Source: Fibrobacter sp. UWP2 (GTDB lineage: Bacteria > Fibrobacterota > Fibrobacteria > Fibrobacterales > Fibrobacteraceae). From it: a stretch of 64,000 bases of DNA. Every line of letters starts with the position of its first letter. The stretch's first letter is position 1. Positions 1 to 7,614 of this stretch are shown here, one piece after another. The notes beneath the pieces were generated by a model. That model did not search any database and was not told the DNA's origin. It worked only from the letters and a program-made list of their open reading frames with translations. The stretch covers positions 1 through 64,000 of the forward strand of contig NZ_FQYM01000005.1 in assembly GCF_900141705.1 (NCBI RefSeq), given 5' to 3'. The position numbers were made by a program, and so were the translations under genes.

Positions 1-39
1 AAAAGAGCATGAAACTACTTGACAATGAAGCGCTAATAG

Positions 40-339
40 CCTAGATTTACACCAGTTGGAGACCTGGATTTTCAACTAAAAAAGGGACAAATTCGCCAAC
101 TCCAGATGTACGTGAATTACCACGACCGAGTCGAGAAATTGCCTGAAGAGAACCCGACCATCGGCATTCTTTTGTGCGCGGGCAAAAACGATTCTGCCGT
201 GAAAATGACTTTGCCCGAAGGCAACAAAACTATCCTCGCTAGTGAGTACAAATTGTATCTGCCCACCACCGAGCAACTGGTCGGTGAAATCAACGAGGCT
301 AAGGAACTCGTGAAAAAAGCAGGTCACTCAATAAACTAA
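40..339 (+). pseudogene. 3' remnant of a DUF1016 (YhcG-type) nuclease-family gene
   Basis: The only open part encodes the C-terminal end of a DUF1016/YhcG protein, recognisable by 'QLQMYVNYHDR', 'PTIGILLC' and 'KNDSAVKMTLP'. The frame is blocked upstream by a TAG at 37-39, and the first in-frame ATG (106) lies inside the conserved domain, so the N-terminal DNA-binding part and most of the PD-(D/E)XK-like domain are missing. Whole family members are roughly 330-370 residues; about 100 codons remain. I read it as a decayed gene rather than a small functional protein. The window edge hides anything before base 1, but the in-frame stop means that an intact copy does not simply continue across the edge. 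Confidence 0.7.
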
Positions 340-351
340 AGGAGAAATACT

Positions 352-549
352 ATGAAGAAAAATGCAAAAGGTGAGAACAAGAAAGGAAATGCCGGGTGGA
401 ATGCTTTCATGGACTTGCGCAGGCAGGCCCAGCGTGGTATGCTCCGGACCATGCGGCGGCTTTCCGCCGATGCCGAGAAGGCCGGCTCCGCAGGCATGAC
501 ACTCGACGAAATAAACGCCGAGATCGCCGCAGCCCGGCGCGGGAAGTAA
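352..549 (+). CDS. Small basic protein with antitoxin-like C-terminus
   Basis: A 65-residue, lysine/arginine-rich protein preceded by a good ribosome-binding site (aaaggag about 8 bases before the ATG) and 12 bases after the DUF1016 remnant. The last 18 residues, 'GMTLDEINAEIAAARRGK', resemble the conserved tail of many small RelB/Phd-type antitoxins, but no toxin gene lies next to it and the rest has no motif I recognise. It could be an orphan antitoxin left by decay of the surrounding accessory patch or an unrelated small protein. Expression is plausible from the ribosome-binding site; the function is inference. Confidence 0.55.
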   Translation: MKKNAKGENKKGNAGWNAFMDLRRQAQRGMLRTMRRLSADAEKAGSAGMTLDEINAEIAAARRGK

Positions 550-559
550 CGCGCGGGCG

Positions 560-588
560 TTGACTTTCCTCAAACCTCTTTGTATATT
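560..588 (+). promoter_or_regulatory. Strong vegetative promoter TTGACT-17-TATATT
   Basis: A -35 TTGACT at 560-565 and a -10 TATATT at 583-588 are separated by exactly 17 bases, which predicts a start near 595. No protein begins until the ORF6N gene at 881, so the transcript would first cover about 240 bases of structured non-coding sequence. The same hexamers recur before rpsU and the OmpA-like gene. Confidence 0.65.
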
Positions 589-595
589 TATCCCC

Positions 596-805
596 GTATT
601 ACGACAATCTCTGCGACAGTCGGCATAGGCCTTGCGGCCCGTACGTGCATCCGCGGTGGGGCTCATCAACCTTCTTGTTGATGTTGTTGGATAGCTGGCA
701 GGAACACGACCTGCTCGAGTGTGTGGCGAAAGCCGCGCCAGGTAACGCCGAGGAAGACCCTCGCCAACAGCACCGCAAGAGCATCCCAAAACATAAACAA
801 ACCCT
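596..805 (+). ncRNA. Candidate structured non-coding RNA, family unknown
   Basis: A 330-base gap without a convincing gene starts with a strong promoter and holds a series of stems: CATCAAC/GTTGATG (664-683), GCAGG/CCTGC (698-714), GGC-GAAA-GCC (725-734, a GNRA tetraloop), CGAGG/CCTCG (749-763) and a long-range pairing of 609-615 with 774-781 around one bulged A. A 13-base stretch at 737-749 (GCCAGGTAACGCC) matches, as I recall it, a segment of E. coli RNase P RNA, but the universally conserved 3' part of RNase P RNA is absent. 6S, tmRNA and SRP RNA signatures were not found either. The minus-strand open frames here lack protein-like composition. It could instead be a long leader of the ORF6N gene. 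Confidence 0.4.
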
Positions 806-832
806 AATTGCGCCTTCAGAGTAGGCGCAATT
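806..832. repeat. Perfect 10-bp-arm inverted repeat before the ORF6N gene
   Basis: AATTGCGCCT and AGGCGCAATT flank a 7-base loop. It could end the candidate RNA, but it is followed by A-rich rather than T-rich sequence (a T5 run comes only at 840-844), so it is not a textbook terminator. A similar perfect palindrome lies on the other side of the ORF6N gene. Confidence 0.6.
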
Positions 833-880
833 AAAACCGTTTTTAACGTTCGCATATGCCGTGCGGGCTAGAGGATTATT

Positions 881-1891
881 ATGGCAAGAAAAACTGACAA
901 TACCGATGTTGTTGCGGCCAGTCCACTTGTCGCAACAGGTGTAGAGAAAATGATTTTGGTCATCCGCGATAAGCAAGTGTTGCTGGACCGCGATTTGGCG
1001 ACGCTCTATGGGATCGCGACGAAAGTGCTGAACCAGGCTGTCAAGCGAAACGCCGAAAGATTCCCTGAAAGGTACTGTTTCCAGTTAAGACCCCAGGAGT
1101 ACATGTTTTTGAGGTCACAATCTGTGACCTCAAAAAAGGAAACTAGGGGAGGACGTCAGTATCTGCCCTATGTATTTACGGAACAAGGAATTGCTATGCT
1201 TTCTGCAGTCCTTCGAAGTGAAACTGCCGTTCGAGTGAGCATTGCAATTATGGATGCTTTTGTCGCAATGCGTCGCTATATGCTTGAAAATGGCGATGTT
1301 TCCAGCCGTCTTGTGCGTGTGGAAGGCAAGGAAATTGAGCAAGATCGTCGGCTTCTTGAACATGACCATAAAATAGACTCGCTTTTCGAGGCCATGGACC
1401 GCAGGGAATCCGACTTAAAAAAAGTCATGGAAAACATCATCGACCCGAGTACCTATAGGCACTTCCTGATTCTGAACGGGCAAAAGTTGGATGCCGATGT
1501 CGCCTACGCGCAGATTTACGGCATGGCGAAGAAGTCGGTGCTGGTTATTGACAACTATGTAGACGTTAAAACGCTGAATTTGCTCCGGAACGTGCGCAAG
1601 GGCGTTTCCGTCCTGATTTTCAGCGACTTGCTTGGTGGAAGCCGCATGACAGATGACATGCTTGCCGATTATCGGGCCGCCCGACCGGATGTGTCGATTG
1701 ACAAGAAACCCGCCATGCACAAGTTCCACGACCGCTACATTCTCGTGGATTTCAAGACCAAGAGCGAAAAGCTGTACCATTGTGGGGCATCTTCCAAGGA
1801 TGCTGGCAACAAGATTACGACCATCGTCCAACTCGACGATGTTGATGCATACCGCCCCATGTTTGAGGAATTGTTGGAGCAACCAAGATGA
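881..1891 (+). CDS. ORF6N domain protein with PLD-like C-terminal domain
   Basis: Residues ~25-135 match the ORF6N (KilA-N-related) DNA-binding domain: 'MILVIRDKQVLLDRDLATLYGI', 'FPERYCFQL', 'LPYVFTEQGIAMLSAVL'. A coiled segment follows (~145-180). The C-terminal half has 'VLVIDNYVD' and 'KFHDRYILVD' with 'LYHCGASSKDAG', the pattern of a PLD-like module with an HxxxD-type active-site remnant. This architecture is common on mobile and accessory DNA of gut bacteria; the role is unproven (DNA binding, perhaps anti-phage or regulatory). It is preceded by a weak ribosome-binding site (gagg) and flanked by two perfect palindromes at 806-832 and 1917-1945. Confidence 0.85.
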   Translation: MARKTDNTDVVAASPLVATGVEKMILVIRDKQVLLDRDLATLYGIATKVLNQAVKRNAERFPERYCFQLRPQEYMFLRSQSVTSKKETRGGRQYLPYVFTEQGIAMLSAVLRSETAVRVSIAIMDAFVAMRRYMLENGDVSSRLVRVEGKEIEQDRRLLEHDHKIDSLFEAMDRRESDLKKVMENIIDPSTYRHFLILNGQKLDADVAYAQIYGMAKKSVLVIDNYVDVKTLNLLRNVRKGVSVLIFSDLLGGSRMTDDMLADYRAARPDVSIDKKPAMHKFHDRYILVDFKTKSEKLYHCGASSKDAGNKITTIVQLDDVDAYRPMFEELLEQPR

Positions 1892-1916
1892 CCTTGTATT
1901 GGATACGGGAACTACC

Positions 1917-1945
1917 CAATTGGGAACGCACTGCGTTCCCAATTG
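1917..1945. repeat. Perfect palindrome, 14-bp arms with 1-base centre
   Basis: The arms CAATTGGGAACGCA and TGCGTTCCCAATTG surround a single C, 25 bases after the ORF6N stop. An A8 run follows instead of a T run, so it is not a clean terminator for the plus strand. It may be a cruciform, a repeat end, or a processing site. Confidence 0.75.
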
Positions 1946-1994
1946 AACTGGTGAAAAAAAAACAATTCAGTCAACCAAATAAAGGAAAATTACT

Positions 1995-2327
1995 GTGAAG
2001 AAAAAAGCAGAGAACGAGAAAGAACTTGAGTTGCCGAAGGAACTCTTGGAATCAATAGCTGGGCTTAATGAACTTATGAGCCAACAGCAGGATCAAGCCG
2101 CCGCAATGATGTACAGATTGATGTTCCGCCATGAACGGAACATCCATGTTCTGGACCGCTACTCAGATGTCGTACTTGAAGGCGTTTCTGGCATGGGCAG
2201 CGTGTTCGCGAAAGAGGATTACAGAAATTTCTTACAATACCTGTCGTATGTTGTTCCGAACGAATATGCCCCACATAAAGAAATGTACGAAGAAGAGCTC
2301 AGAATCGCCGAAGATGATGATGAGTGA
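1995..2327 (+). CDS. Hypothetical acidic protein, 110 residues
   Basis: The family is not recognised. The ATG has a ribosome-binding site (aaaggaaa). The N-terminus is rich in lysine and glutamate, the middle is helical and methionine-rich ('MMYRLMFRHERNIHVLDRY'), and the C-terminus ends in an acidic run. There is no signal peptide or membrane segment. It stands between the ORF6N gene and an antitoxin-like gene in the accessory patch; it does not look like a BrnT-, RelE- or HicA-type toxin. Confidence 0.6.
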   Translation: MKKKAENEKELELPKELLESIAGLNELMSQQQDQAAAMMYRLMFRHERNIHVLDRYSDVVLEGVSGMGSVFAKEDYRNFLQYLSYVVPNEYAPHKEMYEEELRIAEDDDE

Positions 2328-2336
2328 ACAGCATGT

Positions 2337-2390
2337 ATTACAATTTGTATTGTAATGTGTATTGACAAGTGTATATACATTTTCTACAAT
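2337..2390 (+). promoter_or_regulatory. Promoter TTGACA-17-TACAAT with two operator-like palindromes
   Basis: The -35 TTGACA (2362-2367) and -10 TACAAT (2385-2390) have 17-base spacing. An inverted repeat ATTACAA-N6-TTGTAAT (2337-2356) lies just upstream, and the 10-bp palindrome TGTATATACA (2370-2379) sits in the spacer. This arrangement is typical of autoregulated antitoxin promoters, where the downstream ribbon-helix-helix protein binds; that link is inference. Confidence 0.6.
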
Positions 2391-2423
2391 AGGGAGGGTG
2401 CGTAATAACTGTAAGGAGAGCTT

Positions 2424-2759
2424 ATGAAGACGAAGTGCAAAAAGCGCGAGAAGGTTAGGCTGCCCAAGGGGTTCAAGCTGGTTGACGATTTCTTGTCTAA
2501 AGAGGAGATTGAAGCGCTTGAAAACGACACCTCGATGAGAGATCCGATGGTTATCACCGGTGGTCATGAGTCGGAGACGCTAGAGGAATCCATTGCGCGT
2601 ATCAGTCGCGCCATTGCCGAGGCCAAGGAAGAAAAGAAGATGTATTCCATAAGGCTCAAGGTCAAGACGGTGGAATCGATCAAACGCAAGGCCGCCGCCG
2701 CGGGCATCCCTTACCAGACTTACGTGAACGTGTTGCTCGACAACGCCGCTTCCGCCTAA
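2424..2759 (+). CDS. BrnA/CopG-like ribbon-helix-helix antitoxin-type protein
   Basis: The last ~40 residues, starting at 'YSIRLKVKTVESIKRKAA' and continuing 'GIPYQTYVNVLLD', match the ribbon-helix-helix DNA-binding fold of BrnA/CopG antitoxins: a short beta strand, a helix, 'GIPYQT', and a second helix. The N-terminal ~70 residues are charged and would be the toxin-binding part. The ribosome-binding site is aaggag. brnA normally follows brnT directly; here the preceding gene is not BrnT-like, so the antitoxin seems to be an orphan or to pair with an unknown partner. The palindromes in its promoter suggest autorepression. Confidence 0.7.
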   Translation: MKTKCKKREKVRLPKGFKLVDDFLSKEEIEALENDTSMRDPMVITGGHESETLEESIARISRAIAEAKEEKKMYSIRLKVKTVESIKRKAAAAGIPYQTYVNVLLDNAASA

Positions 2760-2803
2760 TGTGAGTGTCAACAGATGGTGTTGACTTTTATATCTTATTT
2801 GTT

Positions 2804-4072
2804 ATGGGTTCTTTAGGCAAAATTTTTGGGAAAGTTGCGCTCATGGCGATTGCGGCTCTGTGGGCGGCGTGTAGCGAAGACTCCGTTTCAGAGCCTTCAG
2901 ACGCCGACGTGGTCCTTTCGAGTGCAGGCGCCAGTTTCGTCGCCGAGAGTTCAAGCTCGTCGCAAACACCTAACTCCTCTGAAACTTTTGCCGAACCAGG
3001 CGCCCTCGCAATCGCGACGACCGTCGCCCAAGACACACTCGAGCTTTTCAACTTCGGGGGCGTCCCGCTCGACTTTGCGGCGGATTCGTTCCTCACAAAG
3101 TTCGATTACGGCGACATCGTTACGCTGATGATCGACGGCTACGACACGCTTGACGTCCCCGTGACCGCGAACTTTAACGATGTCACCGTGGGCGAGTTCT
3201 TTTTGTACGCCTCTGGCGGTACAAACAACGTAATGCTTGAACTCAGTTACGGCCAGGCGGCAGAGGCGTTTGGCATTACGCGGGGCGCGAAATTCCCGAT
3301 TAATGCGGCCGTGCAGCTAAAAGAAAAGAGCGGCTACCTCGCCTATTGGGCGATGTCCGAGAACATCTTGATGTCGGGTGACCCCGAAATGTACCCCGGC
3401 CTCTCCATCGAAGAGTTCGCGAATTTCAGGATGGTGAAAACCCGCGGGATGGGCGAGGGCGTGCTTTACCGTTCATCGAGCCCGGTCGACCCGGCGCTTG
3501 CCCGCAACACCTACGCAGATTCCCTGTCAAAGGTCGCCGGAGTCGCCACGTTCGTGAACCTTGCGAACAGCGAAGAAGGTGCCGCGTCGTTTACCGGTTT
3601 CGCTGAATCCTATTACGCCACGCAGAACGTGGTTTATCTGGAACTACAGCCGTCTTTTGCGAACACGTCGTTCAAGGAGGGCCTTGTCCAAGGGTTCCGC
3701 TATATTGCCGACCACGACGGCCCCTACCTGGTGCATTGCACATACGGCATGGACCGCACGGGCTTCACGATCGCGGTGCTCGAAGCCCTGATGGGCGCCA
3801 CCGCCAGTGAAATCAAGGATGATTACGTGCAGACCCACAAAAACTTTTACCTTTATTCCAAAGACGGCTACTCCCCCTTGACGGTGGAGCATTTGGATTT
3901 GTACAAGAAAATCATAGCCAAGAACTTGCAGGCCGCCTATAACCTGGTCGATGTCGACATCTCCGATTTCGAGAACGCCGATCTCGCCGCCGCGACCGAG
4001 AAATACTTGCTCGCCATCGGCATGCAAAAGTCCGAAATCGCCGCACTAAAAAACCGCCTGAGTGCTCCATAA
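2804..4072 (+). CDS. Lipoprotein with protein-tyrosine-phosphatase domain
   Basis: The likely start is ATG 2804, which gives a lipoprotein signal peptide ending in the lipobox 'LWAAC'; the frame is open 13 codons further back to a GTG at 2765. A serine-rich linker ('ESSSSSQTPNSS') follows. The C-terminal half carries the PTP signature 'VHCTYGMDRTG', i.e. HC(X5)RT, with the catalytic Cys at about residue 312, and 'GVLYRSSSP' before it, as in the Y_phosphatase3 family. So it is probably an envelope-anchored tyrosine phosphatase acting outside the cytoplasm or on lipids or phosphosugars; the substrate is unknown. No clear ribosome-binding site is seen at either start. Confidence 0.8.
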   Translation: MGSLGKIFGKVALMAIAALWAACSEDSVSEPSDADVVLSSAGASFVAESSSSSQTPNSSETFAEPGALAIATTVAQDTLELFNFGGVPLDFAADSFLTKFDYGDIVTLMIDGYDTLDVPVTANFNDVTVGEFFLYASGGTNNVMLELSYGQAAEAFGITRGAKFPINAAVQLKEKSGYLAYWAMSENILMSGDPEMYPGLSIEEFANFRMVKTRGMGEGVLYRSSSPVDPALARNTYADSLSKVAGVATFVNLANSEEGAASFTGFAESYYATQNVVYLELQPSFANTSFKEGLVQGFRYIADHDGPYLVHCTYGMDRTGFTIAVLEALMGATASEIKDDYVQTHKNFYLYSKDGYSPLTVEHLDLYKKIIAKNLQAAYNLVDVDISDFENADLAAATEKYLLAIGMQKSEIAALKNRLSAP

Positions 4073-4103
4073 TCGTCGCGGCTTTGGATTTTGCCGACCC
4101 GTA

Positions 4104-5144
4104 CTAAACCTTAATCCCCAGGCGATTCACCTTGTAGTGCATCATGCGGGGGCTCACGCTCAGGTCGCGGCCGGCGGCGCTCAGGTTGCCGTTGTTCCTG
4201 CGCAGGGCTTCGGTCAAAATCTCGCGCTCGTAGCTGTCCATGAGGGTGGCTAGCGGGCTTCCGCCTTCGGGCAAAAGCGCGGTGCCGCTGGTCACGTCGG
4301 TCTGCAAGGTGGGCGGCAGGTCGTGCGAATGGATGCAGTCGTCGGTGGTGGCGAGCGCCGCGCGTTCGATGCAGTTCTCGAGTTCCTGTACGTTGCCCGG
4401 CCAGTGGTAGCTCATGAGCATGTCGATGGCGGGCGTAGAAAGGCGCGTCACGTGCTTGCCGTACTTGAGGTTCACCTGTGCGATAAAGTGTTCTGCCAAC
4501 AGCAAGATGTCGCTCTTGCGTTGCGCCAAGTCGGGGAGCGTAATCTGCACGATGTTCAGGCGGTAGAAGAGGTCTTCGCGGAACAGCTTCTGCTGCATCA
4601 TCTCTTCGAGATTCCTGCTCGAGGCGGCGATGAGGCGCACGTCGGAATGGAGCTGCATGTTTCCGCCCAGGCGGTTGAAGGTCTGCCCTTGCATAAATCG
4701 CAGCAGTTTCTCCTGGTCGGGGAGGCCGAGCGCCGAGACGTCGTCGAGGAATAGCGTGCCGCCGTTCGCGACTTCTGCCTTGCCGATATGGCGGGTGTTC
4801 GCGCCGAGGAATGCCCCGCGTTCGTAGCCGAAGAGTTCGCTCTCGAAGGCGCTCGCCGGGTTTCCGAAGCTTTCGCGGAGGTTCGCGCACCCGAGTACGG
4901 TGAACGGGCCCCCTTTGCGCGGGGAGAGTTCCGCGATGGTGCGGGCGGTGAGCTCCTTGCCGGTGCCGTCGTTGCCGTAAATAAGCGCGGGCGCGTCGTT
5001 GCCGGCGCAGGCTTTAATTTGCTTGTACACGCTGCGCATCTCGCCGCTGTTGCCGACCATCTTGCCGGGCTTCTCGTCGATGATATCGCGCAGAGCCTTG
5101 ATTTCGGCTTTCAGCCGTTCTATTTCTTCTGCTTCCGTCGTCAT
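4104..5144 (-). CDS. AAA+ enhancer-binding-type regulator, divergent from glnN
   Basis: This 346-residue protein has a short coiled N-terminus, a sigma-54-interaction AAA+ domain (~25-265) and a Fis-type helix-turn-helix at the end ('GNLSAAGRDLSVSPRMMHYKVNRLGI'). There is no receiver or GAF domain. Key motifs deviate: Walker A is 'GNDGTGKE', Walker B is 'LFLDDV' with Asp in place of the catalytic Glu, and the sigma-54-contacting loop is GAFLGA rather than GAFTGA. The arginine-finger region 'FREDLFYRL' is intact. Its position opposite type III glutamine synthetase suggests nitrogen control. Whether it still activates sigma-54 polymerase is open, because the GAFTGA Thr is normally essential. 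Confidence 0.88.
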   Translation of the reverse strand: MTTEAEEIERLKAEIKALRDIIDEKPGKMVGNSGEMRSVYKQIKACAGNDAPALIYGNDGTGKELTARTIAELSPRKGGPFTVLGCANLRESFGNPASAFESELFGYERGAFLGANTRHIGKAEVANGGTLFLDDVSALGLPDQEKLLRFMQGQTFNRLGGNMQLHSDVRLIAASSRNLEEMMQQKLFREDLFYRLNIVQITLPDLAQRKSDILLLAEHFIAQVNLKYGKHVTRLSTPAIDMLMSYHWPGNVQELENCIERAALATTDDCIHSHDLPPTLQTDVTSGTALLPEGGSPLATLMDSYEREILTEALRRNNGNLSAAGRDLSVSPRMMHYKVNRLGIKV

Positions 5145-5161
5145 TCCTTGTCCGTTAAGTC

Positions 5162-5208
5162 ATGCTGAACAACGTCACCCTGAATTCATTTCAGGGTTGG
5201 TTCAGCAT
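5162..5208. repeat. Nested extragenic palindrome (large cruciform)
   Basis: Outer arms ATGCTGAAC/GTTCAGCAT enclose inner arms ACCCTGAA/TTCAGGGT around a 5-base loop. The core 'GTCACCCTGAA...' resembles the dispersed 'GTCATCCTGAGC' elements at 7509 and 47493, so I treat it as an extragenic repeat rather than a gene-specific site. Confidence 0.65.
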
Positions 5209-5231
5209 CTGCATTCTCGTGTCTGAACCTC

Positions 5232-5283
5232 TTGTGTCATTACAATAATGTAATAATATACATTAATTTTACAAAAATGTAAT
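5232..5283 (+). promoter_or_regulatory. glnN promoter region with two operator-like inverted repeats
   Basis: ATTACA-N4-TGTAAT lies at 5239-5254 and a near-identical TTTACA-N4-TGTAAT at 5268-5283; their centres are 29 bases apart, close to three helical turns. A candidate promoter TTGTGT (5232-5237)-16-TAATAT (5254-5259) reads toward glnN, placing the first repeat in the spacer and the second over the start point. This looks like a repressor or nitrogen-regulator site pair. The binding protein is unknown; the divergently encoded regulator is one candidate. Confidence 0.55.
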
Positions 5284-5383
5284 GAAATTTCGGAAAAACA
5301 CTCCAAAAAACGGGTGCCAAGCTCTATTTTTATTCCTAATTTCTTTTTCATAAAATGAAAAACCGCCCAAAATGAGGTTCAAG

Positions 5384-7504
5384 ATGAGCGTAAGCTACCG
5401 CAAAAAGACAATCAACGAAATCGCGAAGGAGCCGACCGCGCCTGTCAAGCCGGCTGCCCCGGTCAATGTCGATTTCTACGGCGAAGATGTGTTCAACATC
5501 GATGCCATGCGCGAATACCTGCCCAAGGACGTTTGCGAAAAGCTGATTGCGACCATCAACGAGGGCGCCGCCCTTGACCCCTCCATCGCTGCCGACGTGG
5601 CGCATGCCATGAAGAAGTGGGCGATGGACCGCGGTGCCACTCACTTTACGCATTGGTTCCAGCCTTTGACGGGTTCCACCGCCGAGAAGCACGACAGCTT
5701 CCTAGAACCGAGCGGCGGCAAGGCCATTATGGTGTTGAGCGGCAAGAACCTGATTGTGGGCGAGCCCGACGCCTCGAGTTTCCCGAGCGGCGGTCTGCGT
5801 TCCACGTTCGAGGCCCGCGGCTACACCGCCTGGGACCCGACTTCCCCTGCATTCATCAAGCGTCACGGTAACGGTGCAACGCTCTGCATCCCGACGGCGT
5901 TCTGCAGCTACACCGGCGAAGCGCTCGACAAAAAGACTCCGCTCCTGCGCAGCCTGCAGGCCCTTTCCAAGTCTACCCGCCGCCTCATGACCTGCTTCAA
6001 GGCGGGCCCCAAGAAGACGACCGTCACACTCGGTGCCGAACAGGAATATTTCCTCATCGACAAGCGCTTCTACCTGCAACGCCCCGACCTGTACCAGGCC
6101 GGCCGCACGCTGTTCGGTGCCGCTCCCGCGAAGCACCAACAGATGGATGATCATTACTTTGGTAGTATTCCTGCCCGCATCCTCAATTTCATGAACGAAG
6201 TCGAGACCGAACTCTGGAAGCTCGGCATCCCGGCGAAGACTCGCCACAACGAAGTCGCGCCCGCGCAGTTCGAACTCGCCCCGATGTTCGAGGAAGTGAA
6301 CCTCGCCTGCGACCACAACATGATGATTATGGAAGTGCTCCGCAACGTGGCCGACAAGAACGGCCTCGTGTGCCTGCTGCACGAAAAGCCCTTCGCCGGC
6401 GTGAACGGTTCCGGCAAGCACAACAACTGGTCGCTCTCCTACGGCAAGGGCAACTTGCTCAACCCGGGCAAGGACCCGCACCAGAATGCCGTGTTCCTCA
6501 CCACGCTCTGCGCCATCATCTACGCTGTCGACACTCACGCCGATTTGCTCCGCATGACTGTGGCTGGCGCCGGCAACGACCACCGCCTCGGTGCGAACGA
6601 AGCTCCTCCGGCGATCGTCTCCATGTTCCTCGGCGATCAGCTGATGGACGTCATCGAACAGATTGAACAGGGCGTGCCCAAGTCCTCTAAGCAGGCTGGC
6701 GCGCTCCGCATTGGTGCCGACATGTTGCCGGCCCTCCCGCGCGATGCTACCGACCGCAACAGGACTTCTCCGTTTGCGTTCACCGGCAACAAGTTCGAAT
6801 TCCGCGCTCCGGGTTCCAGCCAGAGCTGCTCCGAACCGAACGTGGTTTTGAACACCATCGTGGCCGAAGCTTTCGACATGATTTCGGAACAGCTCGAAAA
6901 GCTTGACGAGAAGAACTTCCACACGGGCCTGCAAAAGATTTTGCAGAAGATCGTGAAGGAACACAAGCGCGTGATTTTCAACGGCAACGGCTATACCGAC
7001 GAATGGATTGCCGAAGCTGAACGCCGCGGTCTCCCGAATATTCGTACCTCCGTGGAAGCCCTCAAGGCTCTCACCAAGGAAGAAAATATTCAGTTGTTCG
7101 AAAAGTACGGTGTGATGAACCGCCGCGAAATGGAATCCCGCTACGAAATCAACGTCGAAGATTTCCACAAGAGAATCCACATCGAAGGCGAAGTCTGCCG
7201 CGACATGGCCAAAAACATCATCTTGCCGAAGGTCGTCGAGGCTTACTCCAGCGCCCTCAAGACGAACGAGATGGCCTTGAACCAGGGCTTCCCGGGCGTC
7301 GATGCCTACGTGAAGTCTCTCGGCGAAGGCGTGAAGAACCTGAGTGCCGCCATCGCAACGATGGAAGAAAGCCTGAACGGCCTGCACGAAGAAATTCTCG
7401 ATGCGATGGCCGCTTTGCGCAAGGTTGTCGATGGCCTCGAGAAGGTCGTCCCCGACGAGATGTGGCCTTTGCCGAAGTATCGTGAGATGTTGTTTATTTA
7501 CTAG
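5384..7504 (+). CDS. glnN: Glutamine synthetase, type III
   Basis: ATP-dependent ligation of ammonia to glutamate, the main route of ammonia assimilation in rumen-type bacteria. At 706 residues it has the length of the GSIII class (about 700-730) and not of GSI or GSII. It keeps the GS core: '[10 protein letters not shown]' (metal-binding Glu), '[14 protein letters not shown]', '[24 protein letters not shown]' and '[23 protein letters not shown]'. The ATG at 5384 is preferred because GAGG at 5374-5377 gives a 6-base spacing; another ATG lies at 5372. Two operator-like repeats precede it, a divergent enhancer-binding-type regulator gene lies upstream, and a terminator follows at 7572. Confidence 0.97.
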   Translation: MSVSYRKKTINEIAKEPTAPVKPAAPVNVDFYGEDVFNIDAMREYLPKDVCEKLIATINEGAALDPSIAADVAHAMKKWAMDRGATHFTHWFQPLTGSTAEKHDSFLEPSGGKAIMVLSGKNLIVGEPDASSFPSGGLRSTFEARGYTAWDPTSPAFIKRHGNGATLCIPTAFCSYTGEALDKKTPLLRSLQALSKSTRRLMTCFKAGPKKTTVTLGAEQEYFLIDKRFYLQRPDLYQAGRTLFGAAPAKHQQMDDHYFGSIPARILNFMNEVETELWKLGIPAKTRHNEVAPAQFELAPMFEEVNLACDHNMMIMEVLRNVADKNGLVCLLHEKPFAGVNGSGKHNNWSLSYGKGNLLNPGKDPHQNAVFLTTLCAIIYAVDTHADLLRMTVAGAGNDHRLGANEAPPAIVSMFLGDQLMDVIEQIEQGVPKSSKQAGALRIGADMLPALPRDATDRNRTSPFAFTGNKFEFRAPGSSQSCSEPNVVLNTIVAEAFDMISEQLEKLDEKNFHTGLQKILQKIVKEHKRVIFNGNGYTDEWIAEAERRGLPNIRTSVEALKALTKEENIQLFEKYGVMNRREMESRYEINVEDFHKRIHIEGEVCRDMAKNIILPKVVEAYSSALKTNEMALNQGFPGVDAYVKSLGEGVKNLSAAIATMEESLNGLHEEILDAMAALRKVVDGLEKVVPDEMWPLPKYREMLFIY

Positions 7505-7508
7505 TAGT

Positions 7509-7552
7509 GTCATCCTGAGCGGAGAGGCAAAGCCTCGTAGTCGAAGGATCTC
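7509..7552. repeat. Dispersed extragenic repeat (GTCATCCTGAGC...GAAGGATCT)
   Basis: It begins GTCATCCTGAGC, contains the hairpin GAGGC-aaa-GCCTC and ends GTCGAAGGATCT. The same parts are scattered through 47493-47637 (GTCATCCTGAGC, GAGGCGTAGCCTCGAAGTCGA, CAGGATCT). It is a widespread intergenic repeat type with no coding content. Confidence 0.6.
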
Positions 7553-7571
7553 TAGTAATAGTCCTTAAATT

Positions 7572-7599
7572 TTCCCTGCCTTCGGGCGGGGAATTTTTT
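7572..7599 (+). terminator. Rho-independent terminator after glnN
   Basis: TTCCCTGCC-TTCG-GGCGGGGAA (one T-G wobble) is followed by six T. It ends the glnN transcript just before the SGNH-protein gene. Confidence 0.85.
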
Positions 7600-7614
7600 A
7601 GATTTGGTTCTGTC

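Noticed and set aside
596-805. Calling the structured region RNase P RNA, 6S RNA, SRP RNA or tmRNA
   Set aside because: Only a 13-base resemblance to RNase P RNA; conserved 3' sequence absent. No SRP GGAAGCAG loop, no tmRNA tag or tRNA-like ends, and no single long 6S-type hairpin.
328-976. Long minus-strand open frames (175 and 125 residues) opposite the 550-880 gap
   Set aside because: No family similarity, odd composition (many Cys/Arg/Thr runs) and no ribosome-binding site; they overlap the real ORF6N start and the promoter for the candidate RNA.
1-2760. Prophage or integrative element at the left edge
   Set aside because: ORF6N and antitoxin-like genes are often mobile, but no integrase, phage structural gene or attachment repeat is visible.
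2765-2803. GTG 2765 as start of the phosphatase lipoprotein
   Set aside because: It would add 13 residues before the charged n-region and give no normal signal peptide; ATG 2804 gives a standard lipoprotein signal.
5197-5214. Sigma-54-like -24/-12 (TTGG...CTGCA, GG-N10-GC) upstream of glnN
   Set aside because: The spacing fits, but it lies inside a dispersed palindrome (5162-5208), lacks most of the consensus between the dinucleotides, and a sigma-70-type promoter with operators lies nearer to the gene.
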